Assembly (NCBI GenBank): GCA_039925145.1
Contig: JBDSZL010000017.1
Location: 1-41,492, forward strand
Direction: 5' to 3'
DNA from: JBDSZL01 sp039925145
Lineage (GTDB): Bacteria > Acidobacteriota > Vicinamibacteria > Vicinamibacterales > SCN-69-37
Length of the DNA stretch: 41,492 nucleotides
Shown here: positions 1 through 8,323 of the stretch, piece by piece
Layout: every line of letters begins with the position of its first letter
Numbering within the stretch: the stretch's first letter is position 1
Program-made: the position numbers and the translations under genes
Notes under the pieces: model-generated
What the model saw: the letters and a program-made list of their open reading frames with translations, nothing else
Databases searched by the model: none
Told to the model about the DNA's origin: nothing

Positions 1-87
1 GCGAAAAAGACGCGGGATAGCGGCCGAGACGACATCCTGGACCTCGGGGAGCTGTCTGTACTCTACGTCCGAACGCGCCTGGCTCAT
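1..87 (-). CDS. Possible N-terminal fragment of a gene running off the left edge
   Basis: On the minus strand an ATG at 87 opens a frame of 29 codons without a stop to the window edge. The peptide begins MSQARSDVEYRQLPEVQDVV and its third codon positions are moderately GC-rich, as in neighbouring genes. No clear ribosome-binding site precedes the ATG. It would be divergent from the BON lipoprotein gene. The product is not recognisable from so little sequence, and the frame could be chance. Confidence 0.3.
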   Translation of the reverse strand, partial: MSQARSDVEYRQLPEVQDVVSAAIPRLFR

Positions 88-201
88 CCCTGGAAAGCGA
101 GGAACGAAGGCGCGCCCCTCTTCGAGCCGCCCGCTGTGCTGTTCCGCGTGTCGCCGCACGGTCTGGGTTTTGCTTGAGTGGGAGCAAACGGGAGGATACT
201 C

Positions 202-804
202 ATGATGCGATTCGCCAAGTGGTCGGTCGGCGCGATGCTGATGTCGCTGACGTTGCTGGTTGGGTGTAACAAGGCTCCGGATACGAAGGATCAGGTCTCG
301 AAGGCGCTCAAGGACGCCAACCTCGACAACGTCTCGGTCGATTTCGATGAGACCGCGCGGGTGGTTCATCTCAAAGGCGCGGTCGATACGGTCACGGAGA
401 AGTCTCGTGCCGAGGATGTCGCGCGTCGGGCGGCCGGGGCTGCGGGAGCCATTGCCAACGAGCTGACGGTCAAGGGCGTGGATGAACACACCGCCGACGA
501 CATGGACAACGAGGTGCGGAAGGAACTGAACGCCAAGGTCGAGAACACACGTGCCTTGCAGGGACGCGACATCAACTTCGACGTCAACAACGGCGTTGTC
601 ACGATCAAAGGGAAAGTGGCGACGGCCTCTGAGAAGAATGAAGTCGGTCAGATGGCGAAGTCCACGCAGAACGTCAAGGATGTGTTGAATTCGCTCGAGC
701 TCGACCCGAAGCTCGCGTCGCGTAAGATGGCCGCACCAGTGACCAAGGCCACCGCGCATCCAGTCAGTGGCGTCGCTGTCAAGAAGAAGTCGGATCACCG
801 TTAG
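202..804 (+). CDS. Lipoprotein with two BON domains
   Basis: The protein has 200 residues. It starts at the ATG at 202, which has a GGGAGG ribosome-binding site about 6 bases upstream; a GTG at 178 is in frame but has no such site. Residues 1-22 form a lipoprotein signal peptide ending in the lipobox LVGC, with Cys22 as the predicted lipidation site. Two BON repeats follow, at about residues 27-95 and 105-172, each with the hydrophobic pattern seen in OsmY-like proteins (VVHLKGAVDT and VVTIKGKVAT). BON domains are thought to bind phospholipid membranes or cell-envelope components, so a role in envelope integrity or osmotic stress is inferred. The C-terminal tail is short, basic and probably disordered. 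A strong hairpin lies just after the stop codon, so the gene is probably monocistronic. Confidence 0.85.
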   Translation: MMRFAKWSVGAMLMSLTLLVGCNKAPDTKDQVSKALKDANLDNVSVDFDETARVVHLKGAVDTVTEKSRAEDVARRAAGAAGAIANELTVKGVDEHTADDMDNEVRKELNAKVENTRALQGRDINFDVNNGVVTIKGKVATASEKNEVGQMAKSTQNVKDVLNSLELDPKLASRKMAAPVTKATAHPVSGVAVKKKSDHR

Positions 805-825
805 ACAGGTCCGCACTCCGGCGCA

Positions 826-863
826 GGGATGCGGCGGCGGCCAGTGGACTGCCGCTGCATCCC
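826..863 (+). terminator. Hairpin downstream of the BON lipoprotein gene
   Basis: GGGATGCGGCGGC (826-838) pairs with GCCGCTGCATCCC (851-863). The stem is 13 bp with one mismatch and the loop is 12 bases. It starts 21 bases after the stop codon. No run of T follows, so it is a terminator-like or RNA-protecting hairpin rather than a textbook intrinsic terminator. Confidence 0.5.
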
Positions 864-935
864 CGCGAGACTGCCAGAACGGTGCGTCTTACGCACATGT
901 GACCTGTTCGCAACGATGCCGAAACGTGGCGCGCG

Positions 936-941
936 TACGCT
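936..941 (+). promoter_or_regulatory. Candidate -10 element (TACGCT), leaderless response-regulator mRNA
   Basis: TACGCT fits the TANNNT pattern of a sigma-70-type -10 box. It ends 6 bases before the GTG start at 948, so transcription would begin at or next to the start codon. No ribosome-binding site is present. The same arrangement recurs before three other genes in this window. Confidence 0.35.
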
Positions 942-947
942 GACCGC

Positions 948-1649
948 GTGTCAATGGTTGCCGCCCGCACACGCATTCTGGTGGTAGACGATGAGCTGGA
1001 GATTGCGCAGCTCGTCAAGCATGCTCTCGAGCGCGAGGGCGACTTCGTCGTCGAGATTGCGACGACGGGAACCGCGGCGCTCGAGTCGGTCGCATCCGCG
1101 ATGCCGAGTTTGCTGATTCTCGATCTCAACCTTCCGTCGATCGATGGCACGGAGGTCTGTCGCATCCTCAGGGCCAGACCCGCGACGGCCCGTCTCCCGA
1201 TCATCATGTTGACCGCACGAACCAGCGAGCCCGATCGGGTGTTCGGGCTCGATCTCGGCGCCGACGACTACATCCCCAAGCCGTTCGGACTGCGCGAACT
1301 GGCCGCCCGTGTTCGTGCGATTCTGCGTCGACGCGGCGAAGAGGCGCGCCGTTTCACGTCTGTCTACCGCGGCGCACACCTGACCGCCGACTTCGAGGCA
1401 GTGATCGTCACAGTGGACGACCAGCCCATCCGTCTCACCCGCCGAGAGTTCGATTTGTTGCGATGCCTGGTCGACAACCGCAACCGCGTCCTGTCCCGGG
1501 ATCGGTTGCTCGATCGCGTATGGGGGTATGACCCCTCGGTTGAAACACGATCCGTGGACGTCCATGTCGGACGGCTGCGGGCGAAGCTCGGGACCGCCGG
1601 CCGCCATATCGAGACGGTCATCGGTCTCGGCTACCGATTCGCGGAATGA
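948..1649 (+). CDS. OmpR/PhoB-family response regulator (orphan)
   Basis: The 233-residue protein has a receiver domain at about 8-125 and a winged-helix DNA-binding domain at about 138-232. The phosphorylation machinery is complete: acidic pocket Asp14-Asp15, phospho-acceptor Asp59 in LLILDLNLP, Thr89 in MLTA and Lys111 in IPKPF. The C-terminal domain has the family signatures LTRREFDLLRCL and VDVHVGRLRAKLG, ending in the usual IGLGYRF. It should bind DNA as a phosphorylation-dependent dimer. No histidine kinase gene lies on either side, so its sensor is unknown. The GTG at 948 has no ribosome-binding site and lies 6 bases after a -10-like hexamer; the ATG at 954 is an alternative start. Confidence 0.93.
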   Translation: MSMVAARTRILVVDDELEIAQLVKHALEREGDFVVEIATTGTAALESVASAMPSLLILDLNLPSIDGTEVCRILRARPATARLPIIMLTARTSEPDRVFGLDLGADDYIPKPFGLRELAARVRAILRRRGEEARRFTSVYRGAHLTADFEAVIVTVDDQPIRLTRREFDLLRCLVDNRNRVLSRDRLLDRVWGYDPSVETRSVDVHVGRLRAKLGTAGRHIETVIGLGYRFAE

Positions 1650-1673
1650 AGTCGCGGCCCAGAGGAGTTGGTC

Positions 1674-1679
1674 TAGACT
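1674..1679 (+). promoter_or_regulatory. Candidate -10 element (TAGACT) before the M28 peptidase
   Basis: TAGACT ends 7 bases before the ATG at 1687. The nearest purine-rich stretch (AGAGGAG, around 1661-1667) is about 20 bases upstream of the ATG, too far for a normal ribosome-binding site. A leaderless transcript starting at or near 1687 is inferred. Confidence 0.35.
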
Positions 1680-1686
1680 CGGCAGC

Positions 1687-3366
1687 ATGATTCCGCGAGT
1701 CGTCGCTGCGTCGGTATTGTTGTGTCTTCTGGCGTGCGCCGGCAGGCCGTCTCGACCAGTTGCTGTGGCCGCCCTTCCGCACCTCAACACCGACGCGATG
1801 ATTGCTGACATCCGGCGGCTCGCGTCCGATGAGTTCGAGGGCCGCGCACCGGGGAGCAACGGCGAGGTGCTCACCGTGCAATATCTGACAGAAGAGATGC
1901 GTGCAGCCGGGTTGCAACCGGGTAATCCTGATGGGACGTGGATCCAGAAGGTGCCGCTCGTCGGAATCACGGGAAGCCCTGAGGGCCCCCTGGTTGTGAA
2001 GAAGGGCGGAGCCGCTCACCCGTTTCGCGTCGGTGATCAGGTGGTGGCGTTCAGTAAGCACGTCGCCGACCGCGTGCGACTCGATGAGTCGGATCTGGTC
2101 TTTGCGGGCTACGGCGTGCAGGCGCCTGAATATCAGTGGGATGACTTCAAGGGGCTGGACCTGAAGGGCAAGACCCTGCTGGTCCTCGTCGGCGATCCCC
2201 CTGTGGCCGCCCCGACCGACGCGACGGCGCTGGACCCGGGCGTGTTTAGCGGCAAGGCGATGACCTACTACGGGCGCTGGACGTACAAGTTCGAGAAGGC
2301 CGCCGAGCTGGGCGCGTCAGGCGTGCTGGTGATCCACGAAACAGGGCCGGCGGGCTATCCGTTCTCCGTCGTGCAGGGGCAGTCGGGCCATGAACGTTTC
2401 GACCTGCTCACCCCGGACAAGAACCTCGGCCGGGCGAACGTCGAAGGTTGGATCTCCATGGAGGGGGCCGCGTCGCTGCTGGCGCTCGCGGGTCAGGATT
2501 ACCAGGCACTGAAAGCACTCGCCGCCACTCGCCAGTTTCGCCCCGTCCCCCTCGGACTCCGGGCGTCAATCGCAATCAAGCAGACGATTCGGACGATCGA
2601 CTCGAAGAATGTGATTGGGAAGCTCACGGGCAGCGATCCATCGGGCAGTGGGGAGTTCGTGCTGTATTCGGCTCACTGGGATCACCTGGGCATCGGCACG
2701 CCGGTCAACGGCGATGCGATCTACAACGGCGCACTCGACAACGCGAGCGGAGTGGCGATGGTGCTGGAAATTGCGCGTGCAGCCCGGAAGCTGCGGACGC
2801 CACCAAAACGCACGATGCTCTTCGTGTTCGTGACCGCCGAGGAGCAGGGCCTTCTGGGCTCGCAGTACTACGCCGAATTTCCGCTCTATCCGCTGGAGAA
2901 GACGCTGGCCGTCATCAACGTCGATGTCGTCAACAAATGGGGGCGCACGACTGACCTGACTCTGGTGGGCCTTGGCGCCTCGGAGCTCGACGACTACGCG
3001 CGGGGCGCCGCCGCAGAGCAGGGGCGTGTGCTCCGTCCGGACGCCGAGCCGGAGAAGGGCTTCTACTATCGTTCGGATCACTTCAACTTCGCCAAGAAGG
3101 GCGTTCCGGCGCTCGATCCCGGTCCAGGCATCAGCTTCGTTGACAAGCCGGCGGAGTTCGGCATGGCGCGTCGCACCGAGTACGACTCGCACGAGTACCA
3201 CAAGCCGTCGGATCAGGTGACGCCGGAGTGGGATCTGAGCGGTGCTGCCGAAGACGGGGCGCTGCTGCTGGCGGTCGGCTACCGCGTGGCTGAGGCCGAT
3301 CACTTTCCCGAGTGGCGACCGGGCAACGAGTTCAAGGCCACACGAGATAAGATGCTCGGCCGATAG
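1687..3366 (+). CDS. M28-family zinc peptidase, lipoprotein
   Basis: The protein has 559 residues. The start at 1687 is chosen because it begins a lipoprotein signal peptide with lipobox LLAC and Cys17; a longer upstream reading overlaps the response regulator. A PA-type insert is present at about 130-300, with the usual FAGYGVQAPEY start. The catalytic M28 domain follows with all expected metal ligands: His330 (SAHWDHLG), Asp351 (ALDNASG), Glu385/Glu386 (TAEEQG), Asp413 (INVDVV) and His465 (RSDHFNF). It should be a co-catalytic di-zinc aminopeptidase or carboxypeptidase on the periplasmic side of an envelope membrane. Substrate specificity cannot be read from sequence. It lies 37 bases after the response regulator but appears to have its own promoter. 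Confidence 0.92.
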   Translation: MIPRVVAASVLLCLLACAGRPSRPVAVAALPHLNTDAMIADIRRLASDEFEGRAPGSNGEVLTVQYLTEEMRAAGLQPGNPDGTWIQKVPLVGITGSPEGPLVVKKGGAAHPFRVGDQVVAFSKHVADRVRLDESDLVFAGYGVQAPEYQWDDFKGLDLKGKTLLVLVGDPPVAAPTDATALDPGVFSGKAMTYYGRWTYKFEKAAELGASGVLVIHETGPAGYPFSVVQGQSGHERFDLLTPDKNLGRANVEGWISMEGAASLLALAGQDYQALKALAATRQFRPVPLGLRASIAIKQTIRTIDSKNVIGKLTGSDPSGSGEFVLYSAHWDHLGIGTPVNGDAIYNGALDNASGVAMVLEIARAARKLRTPPKRTMLFVFVTAEEQGLLGSQYYAEFPLYPLEKTLAVINVDVVNKWGRTTDLTLVGLGASELDDYARGAAAEQGRVLRPDAEPEKGFYYRSDHFNFAKKGVPALDPGPGISFVDKPAEFGMARRTEYDSHEYHKPSDQVTPEWDLSGAAEDGALLLAVGYRVAEADHFPEWRPGNEFKATRDKMLGR

Positions 3367-3426
3367 GGCCCGCGACACAGACCGTTCGCGGACGAAGGCC
3401 GTCTCGGCTACACTGGCGGGGCTCCC

Positions 3427-3615
3427 ATGGCTCAATCCCAGATCCGAACTGAACCCTCGCGTTACTGTCCGAAGTGCAACGGCCTCGACGCCAAGACCAC
3501 CCAGACATCTGATCAGGCCGACGGCATCTTGCGCGTATCGCGCGCCTGTCCCTGCGGCCATCGCTGGGACGATCTCGTGCAAGGCGGGCCATTCCTGCCC
3601 TACGTCCGTCGCTGA
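3427..3615 (+). CDS. Small zinc-ribbon protein
   Basis: The 62-residue protein carries a CPKC pair near the N-terminus and a CPC pair within ACPCGHRW about 30 residues later, which together would bind one zinc ion in a rubredoxin-like knuckle. It is otherwise polar, with no signal peptide. A TACACT -10-like hexamer lies 12 bases before the ATG and a GGCGGGG stretch could serve as a ribosome-binding site. The function is unknown; small zinc ribbons often bind nucleic acid or proteins. The gene is convergent with the phospholipase-D-like gene. Confidence 0.6.
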   Translation: MAQSQIRTEPSRYCPKCNGLDAKTTQTSDQADGILRVSRACPCGHRWDDLVQGGPFLPYVRR

Positions 3616-3692
3616 TCGCACGGCGCTCGCCCTTCGACCGAAGCCGAGGCGCTCGGTGCGACGCGTGTGGCGCCCACAGTCCGTGAAGCGGC

Positions 3693-5486
3693 TCAGATCG
3701 CCATTTTGGTGAAGATCGCCACTCGCTTGCTCCGGAGTGAGCCGGGCTTGTACTTCTGCAGCCAGCTGTCGTCTTCGGTCAGAAACAGGCTGGCGTCCTG
3801 AGGGGCCAACGGCTGGCGGCGCAGGACCTGTTCCATCACGGACCGAAAATAGTAGTGGTTGAACAGCCGGTTGAATTCGGTAAAGTAGATATCAGCCACG
3901 CGTCTGTCGCCGCGAATCATCACCATGTTCTCGTCGTTGTCGTTGGTCGACGCGTCGCTGAAGTTCGCCGAGCCTGTGACGACGATGGGATCGGCGCCGA
4001 GTGGATCGCGAAGCAGGAACTTGGAGTGGATGTAGGCGACGTGCGAGTTGAGCCCGAGTTTCCTCGTGTTGGTCTCACGCGCCCACTGGTACACCGGGGT
4101 GTCGATGAACGATCCGAACGCCTCGTAGATGTTGTTGCCCGCATTCAGCCGTATGAACTCCGCGGGCTTCCGAGGATCTGGGACATCCTCCTTTTCGAGA
4201 AGCAGGAAGAGCAGCGGACTCTGGGTCGTGTTGTCCTTCAGCGCCGCTTTGAACTTGGCATTCACGCCAAAGGCAAGCGTGATGCACGAGACGTGCGTGG
4301 CTGAGTCGAGCAGCTGGATGTAACAGTCGAGCACCTCGCGGCCCCGGCGCGGGCTGAAGACGGGCGTGATGCCCTGGGGGATGTCCGCGATGTCGGTCGG
4401 CACGTCGGTGATGCCTTCGATTCGGTCGTAGAGCGCCGCGTTCTTCTTTCGTCCCGCCGACGAGTTGCCCGGGTCGACGCTGTCGGCGCCGGGATCCTCG
4501 CGCATGATGTTCCAGTACTCCAGGTACTGTGCCGCGACGCCGGCATTGCGTATCCAGTGCCCCACATTGGTCTGGCCCGAGATGCCACCAAGCGAGATGT
4601 TTGTCGAGCCGGTCCACACCTCCACAGGTACCTTGCTGGCGCCTTGGAGCAGGACCATGAACTTGTTGTGCGAAATGGCAGACGGTCGGGCCTCGCGCAG
4701 GAACACGCTCGAGTCCGGAAGTTTGGCGTCCTTGATGGTCTGAAGGTTGTCCTCCCGTGGAAACGCAGGCACCGCCGGCTTGCCTGGTTTGGCCTGCGTG
4801 CCGTTTTCCTTTGCGTCACAGACGATTTGGACGTCGACGCCTCTGCCGATTGCCGCTTTCAACGCCTTGGCGACGGGCAGATACCTGAATTCGTAGAAAC
4901 AGCAGCGAAGGCCGTCGCCCTGCTTCGCGCGGGCGATGAACTCGAGAATGGCGTCGTCGAGCTCCCGCGTAAGCCATTGCAACGCGCGCGCCTGCTCCGC
5001 TGTGCTCAGGGTCGGATCGTCGGGCTTTCTGTTGCCGAATTCACGCACGTAGGCCTGACTGCTCGCCACACCCCGGTTGAAGAACACGTCGTGTTCGCTG
5101 GTGCTGAAGAGCGGCTCGGTGCGCACGGTGATCGGCACGGCCGCCGCGCTGCGGTCGATATTCTTCGGTTGACCGCGCAACGGATGGAATTGGTACGTGT
5201 ACTCGCGATCCGGCTTGGCCGTGAAGTCGTCCCAGACGAGACTCTGCACCGGATGCTGATGCGTGCTGACCGCCAGCGTCTCCTCGGGCTGGGGGACGAG
5301 CGACTTGAACACCTTGAATCCGGACACGAAGAACTGCTCGTGCTCCGTCGGGTCAATTCGTTCGACTGCAAAGCCGAGCAGGCCCTTGCGCGCCGTCGCG
5401 CTGGCTGCGATGGCGAAGGAGATGGTATTGACCCCAGTGACCGCAAAGACCTGGAAGCCGTCGACGACGGTGGATTTGCTGCGCAC
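3693..5486 (-). CDS. Phospholipase-D-like (HKD) protein
   Basis: The protein has 597 residues if translation starts at the GTG at 5486, two bases after the stop of the DUF2911 gene. The reading frame stays open further upstream, but that extension is antisense-like Arg/His-rich sequence within DUF2911. Two PLD modules are visible. The first has HNK (His273, Lys275) followed by TGSTNIS, but Leu replaces the usual Asp five residues after Lys. The second is canonical: His487, Lys489, Asp494 in HSKFLLRD, then TGSANFS. The N-terminal 200 residues look like a beta-rich fibronectin-like domain. No signal peptide is seen. The family includes phospholipases, nucleases and transferases, so the substrate is open. 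It is probably co-transcribed with DUF2911. Confidence 0.8.
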   Translation of the reverse strand: MRSKSTVVDGFQVFAVTGVNTISFAIAASATARKGLLGFAVERIDPTEHEQFFVSGFKVFKSLVPQPEETLAVSTHQHPVQSLVWDDFTAKPDREYTYQFHPLRGQPKNIDRSAAAVPITVRTEPLFSTSEHDVFFNRGVASSQAYVREFGNRKPDDPTLSTAEQARALQWLTRELDDAILEFIARAKQGDGLRCCFYEFRYLPVAKALKAAIGRGVDVQIVCDAKENGTQAKPGKPAVPAFPREDNLQTIKDAKLPDSSVFLREARPSAISHNKFMVLLQGASKVPVEVWTGSTNISLGGISGQTNVGHWIRNAGVAAQYLEYWNIMREDPGADSVDPGNSSAGRKKNAALYDRIEGITDVPTDIADIPQGITPVFSPRRGREVLDCYIQLLDSATHVSCITLAFGVNAKFKAALKDNTTQSPLLFLLLEKEDVPDPRKPAEFIRLNAGNNIYEAFGSFIDTPVYQWARETNTRKLGLNSHVAYIHSKFLLRDPLGADPIVVTGSANFSDASTNDNDENMVMIRGDRRVADIYFTEFNRLFNHYYFRSVMEQVLRRQPLAPQDASLFLTEDDSWLQKYKPGSLRSKRVAIFTKMAI

Positions 5487-5488
5487 GC

Positions 5489-6109
5489 TTAGTGCTTCGG
5501 TGTCGTGACCGCGACCGAGTACTCGCGGTCGTCCCACGACAGGCTGAGGCGCCCGCCCGCGCCGCCGCCGGCCGACGGTTCCACGGCGAACGTGAGCTGC
5601 TCGACCTTCGTGTCGAGCATGCGCAGGGTCATCTCGGTGCGGCCGAGATCCATCGCCGGTGTGTATTGGGTATGAAACTGCCCGGTCCGACGATTGATGG
5701 TGAGGAGGAACCGCTCGCGTCCGGGCACCGTGTAAATAGAATGCGTTCCGGCAGGCACGGCGATGGTGCCGATGAGCAGGGGGGCGGATGTCTCGATGGT
5801 CGTGGCCTCGTCGGCGCCTGGCATCCACCATTCATCCCACGGGCGGATGCCGCCCCAGATGACACGTCCGCGCGCGAAGGGGCTGCCGTATTCAAGCCGG
5901 ATGTGCACCTGGTCGACTTCGCCATTGACCGTGACGCGTGGGCTGACCCGCACCTGGCCGTGGGAGTTGAGCTCCTGGGCGGGCGCCTGCGGCTCCTGGG
6001 CCGACGGGCGTTCGACAGCGCTGAGCACGCCGGCGATGAAGGCTGCGCACATCAGCGTGTGCTGCAAGATGTTCTTTCCAGCGGCCATTGCTCTGCCGCG
6101 ACTATTCAT
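5489..6109 (-). CDS. Exported DUF2911-domain protein
   Basis: The 206-residue protein has an N-terminal signal peptide (hydrophobic core about 17-31, likely cleaved after about residue 38). The DUF2911 domain fills the rest and shows its hallmark strings YGSPFARGRVIWGG, PWDEWWMPGADEATTIE and VPAGTHSIYTVPG. DUF2911 proteins are common in Acidobacteriota and Bacteroidota, but their biochemical role is unknown. A second ATG at 6088 is an alternative start. The start overlaps the end of the small upstream gene by 8 bases, and the stop is 2 bases from the phospholipase-D-like start, so the three genes probably form one operon. Confidence 0.85.
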   Translation of the reverse strand: MNSRGRAMAAGKNILQHTLMCAAFIAGVLSAVERPSAQEPQAPAQELNSHGQVRVSPRVTVNGEVDQVHIRLEYGSPFARGRVIWGGIRPWDEWWMPGADEATTIETSAPLLIGTIAVPAGTHSIYTVPGRERFLLTINRRTGQFHTQYTPAMDLGRTEMTLRMLDTKVEQLTFAVEPSAGGGAGGRLSLSWDDREYSVAVTTPKH

Positions 6110-6302
6110 CGACGACGCGGGTGATTTCCGGCTCGGGTTTCAGATCCGCAACCTCGTCGTAGCCGCGGTTGTGGGGAGCCACTCTCCCTTCGCGCTCGAG
6201 CTCCTGGTCCCGATCGTTGGACTTGCGAATGCGTTCGTGCTCGTCCTCGGTTTCGCTGCTTGGCAACGGCACCACAGTCAGATCGTCTTCTTTGTCAGTC
6301 AC
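6102..6302 (-). CDS. Small highly charged hypothetical protein
   Basis: The 66-residue protein starts at the GTG at 6302, which has a GGAGG ribosome-binding site 5 bases upstream. It is rich in Glu, Asp, Arg and Lys (for example ETEDEHERIRKSNDRDQE), has no Cys and no hydrophobic segment, and is probably disordered or helical. It overlaps the start of the DUF2911 gene by 8 bases, which suggests translational coupling. The function is unknown. Confidence 0.55.
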   Translation of the reverse strand: MTDKEDDLTVVPLPSSETEDEHERIRKSNDRDQELEREGRVAPHNRGYDEVADLKPEPEITRVVDE

Positions 6303-6376
6303 GGAGACCTCCGGAAACGGGGAGCGTGAGAGCGCAGCCCACGGTGGCCGCGCTCTCACATAGTAGCCCCGTCGCG

Positions 6377-7981
6377 TCAGCGGCGCGATGCTGTCTGCGT
6401 TCGAATGGTGAATTCCGTGCCGCGCGGCAGTCGGTTCTGATCCTGTCCCATGTAGACAGTCGCCGCGCCACCGCCACCGCCAATCGCCGCACCGATGGCG
6501 GCACCCTTGCCGCCTCCGGCCACCGCGCCGATCACGGCGCCGATCGCCGCACCAATGGCGCCGCGCTGAATCGCCTGATCGCGCTGTCCGTTCGGATTCG
6601 CGTCCTGGTCGGCGTCGAATACGACGGCCTGTCCGTTCGGCCCTCGCACGCTCTCGACGCGTCCGCTGAAGTCCGAGGTCTGGCCGTTCGTCAGGCGGAT
6701 CTCGTTGAAGTCGATTGACACACCGGTGCGGCCGTTCGTCCGCGAGGGTTCACTGGCCAGATAGCCCTGGATGACGGCGCCTTCGAGTGCCGCGCGCGGG
6801 GCGTTTCGGACGGTGAGTGTCACGCGATCGTTCCGTCGCGCATTCGAGGTGTCCACGTCGTCATCGAGCGTCGCGACAAGGACCGAGCCATCGGGGATGA
6901 CGCTGGACGAGCCGGTGCCGGTGGAGATGCCCGTATCCCTGCGCGTGGACCGGTCGCTCGCACTGGTGCGCGCGTCGTAGACATTCCACTCGGCTGTCTC
7001 CGAGGTGCGCCGGTAGATGCTCTGCACGATGATGGGCACATGCAGCGAGTCGTCGAAGAGGCGCCGCGTCAGGCGGAGGGACTGGCCGTTGTCGAGCGGC
7101 TCGAACGTGGCGGAGTAGTCGGTGCCGGCGCCGCCGTTGGCGGCGACCTCCAGTCGATCTCCATACACGCTCGCGCGCGTGGTGATCGAGCCGCCGCCGT
7201 TTTCACTTTCAGCGTGAGCCTGTCCGTCGGCGTTGAACGTCATTTCGGGGGCGAGCGACGATGCGATGGTGACCCGATTGCCGCGGCGGTCGATCGAGAT
7301 CACACTCGGCGCCTCGAGCCGCGCATACATCTGATTCGACATCCGGCTCCGTTGGGCGGCGGGAACCTGGCTGATCGCGCGGTCGGCGACCTGGCGTGGG
7401 TTGTCGCTGCGTGCCGGGTCCAACCGGTAGGTGCCCGTCAGGTGATCGTACGCGCCGCCCGCGTAGCTTCCGGGATTGTAGTCCGGAGCGCGCCAGTCGG
7501 CAGACAGCCCGTAACCGGAGGCAATCGCATCCAGATCGCGTTGCACGCGCGTCCAAGGTGCCTGCACGCCCTGTCCGGTGTTCTGCCCGAGCGAAGTCTG
7601 GATCAGCGCGCCACGGTGGAGCAGGTCGTCCACGTCGGCGCGGATGACCTGGCGACGCGAGATGTGGTCGCTCAGGTGGTCGGCGGCCTCCAGGAGGTCA
7701 TCGACCAGGTAGCCGACCTCGTTCGTGCTTTGGCGCGTACGGTTGCCGATGGCGCGCCCGCGCGGCGCCGTGTTGTCGACGCTCTGACGCAGGGCGTCGG
7801 CGTCGGTCCTGAGCCGCGTCAGCGCCTGCTGAATCTGGCGGTCGCTCGTCCGGGCGGAAATGGTCTGGGACTGGTCGTCGTACGGCCGGGTCCGATCCCG
7901 GGGCGCCTGTGCCGCGGCGCCGGTGGCCAACTGGGCCAGTAAGAGAACGCCAGCGCCTACTAAGGTTGATTTCATGTTCAT
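6377..7981 (-). CDS. Exported protein with C-terminal glycine-zipper segment
   Basis: The 534-residue protein has a signal peptide (residues 1-25, ending around AAAQA). Residues about 38-150 are helical and rich in Arg, Gln and Asp, and may form a coiled coil. The middle (about 225-335) contains beta-type sequence. Near the C-terminus (about 465-515) runs a Gly/Ala zipper, with GAIGAAIGAVIGAVAGGG repeated in variant form, of the kind found in membrane-inserting or envelope proteins. The final part resembles an SH3-like strand pair (PRGTEFTIRTQ). The start could be either ATG at 7981 or 7975. It is probably an envelope protein; the function is unknown. Confidence 0.75.
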   Translation of the reverse strand: MNMKSTLVGAGVLLLAQLATGAAAQAPRDRTRPYDDQSQTISARTSDRQIQQALTRLRTDADALRQSVDNTAPRGRAIGNRTRQSTNEVGYLVDDLLEAADHLSDHISRRQVIRADVDDLLHRGALIQTSLGQNTGQGVQAPWTRVQRDLDAIASGYGLSADWRAPDYNPGSYAGGAYDHLTGTYRLDPARSDNPRQVADRAISQVPAAQRSRMSNQMYARLEAPSVISIDRRGNRVTIASSLAPEMTFNADGQAHAESENGGGSITTRASVYGDRLEVAANGGAGTDYSATFEPLDNGQSLRLTRRLFDDSLHVPIIVQSIYRRTSETAEWNVYDARTSASDRSTRRDTGISTGTGSSSVIPDGSVLVATLDDDVDTSNARRNDRVTLTVRNAPRAALEGAVIQGYLASEPSRTNGRTGVSIDFNEIRLTNGQTSDFSGRVESVRGPNGQAVVFDADQDANPNGQRDQAIQRGAIGAAIGAVIGAVAGGGKGAAIGAAIGGGGGAATVYMGQDQNRLPRGTEFTIRTQTASRR

Positions 7982-8323
7982 TGGATGCTCCCGCAGGAGG
8001 TGTCACAAGAATCGGGCCATCGCTGCCAGGAGCACAAAGGGGATCTTTGGGCCGAACGGAGTGCAGACGGACGCTCCACAGGGGACAGTCTCAGCGCCGG
8101 GGTGCCGCCGTGCCTGCACCCGGATCGACGCGAGACCGGGCGGGTGAAGCCGGGCCGCATCGCCGAGGTCGGCGGCGATGCGCCGCGTGGTGGTGCCGCG
8201 CCCGCCGGCTCGCCGTCCGGCGCACCAGGGGCCGCACCTGCGGCGCCGGGCCGGGGCGCTACGCCTTCGGCTCCCACAGCGCCCGCAGGCCGCGGGGCGA
8301 CAGGCGCCGGACGTCAGTAGGCG
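7982..8323. other. Intergenic stretch with a possible coding remnant
   Basis: No convincing complete gene lies between the glycine-zipper gene and the MFS gene. From about 8130 to 8320 on the plus strand the sequence reads as a Gly/Ala/Pro/Arg-rich protein tail (containing GRGATPSAPTAPAGRGATG) ending in a stop at 8318-8320. It resembles the low-complexity linkers of exported proteins elsewhere in the window. It could be the 3' end of a decayed gene or a chance reading of GC-rich DNA. Confidence 0.35.

Noticed and set aside
84..272. Minus-strand 62-codon frame overlapping the BON lipoprotein start
   Set aside because: It overlaps the lipoprotein signal peptide on the other strand and has no recognisable content.
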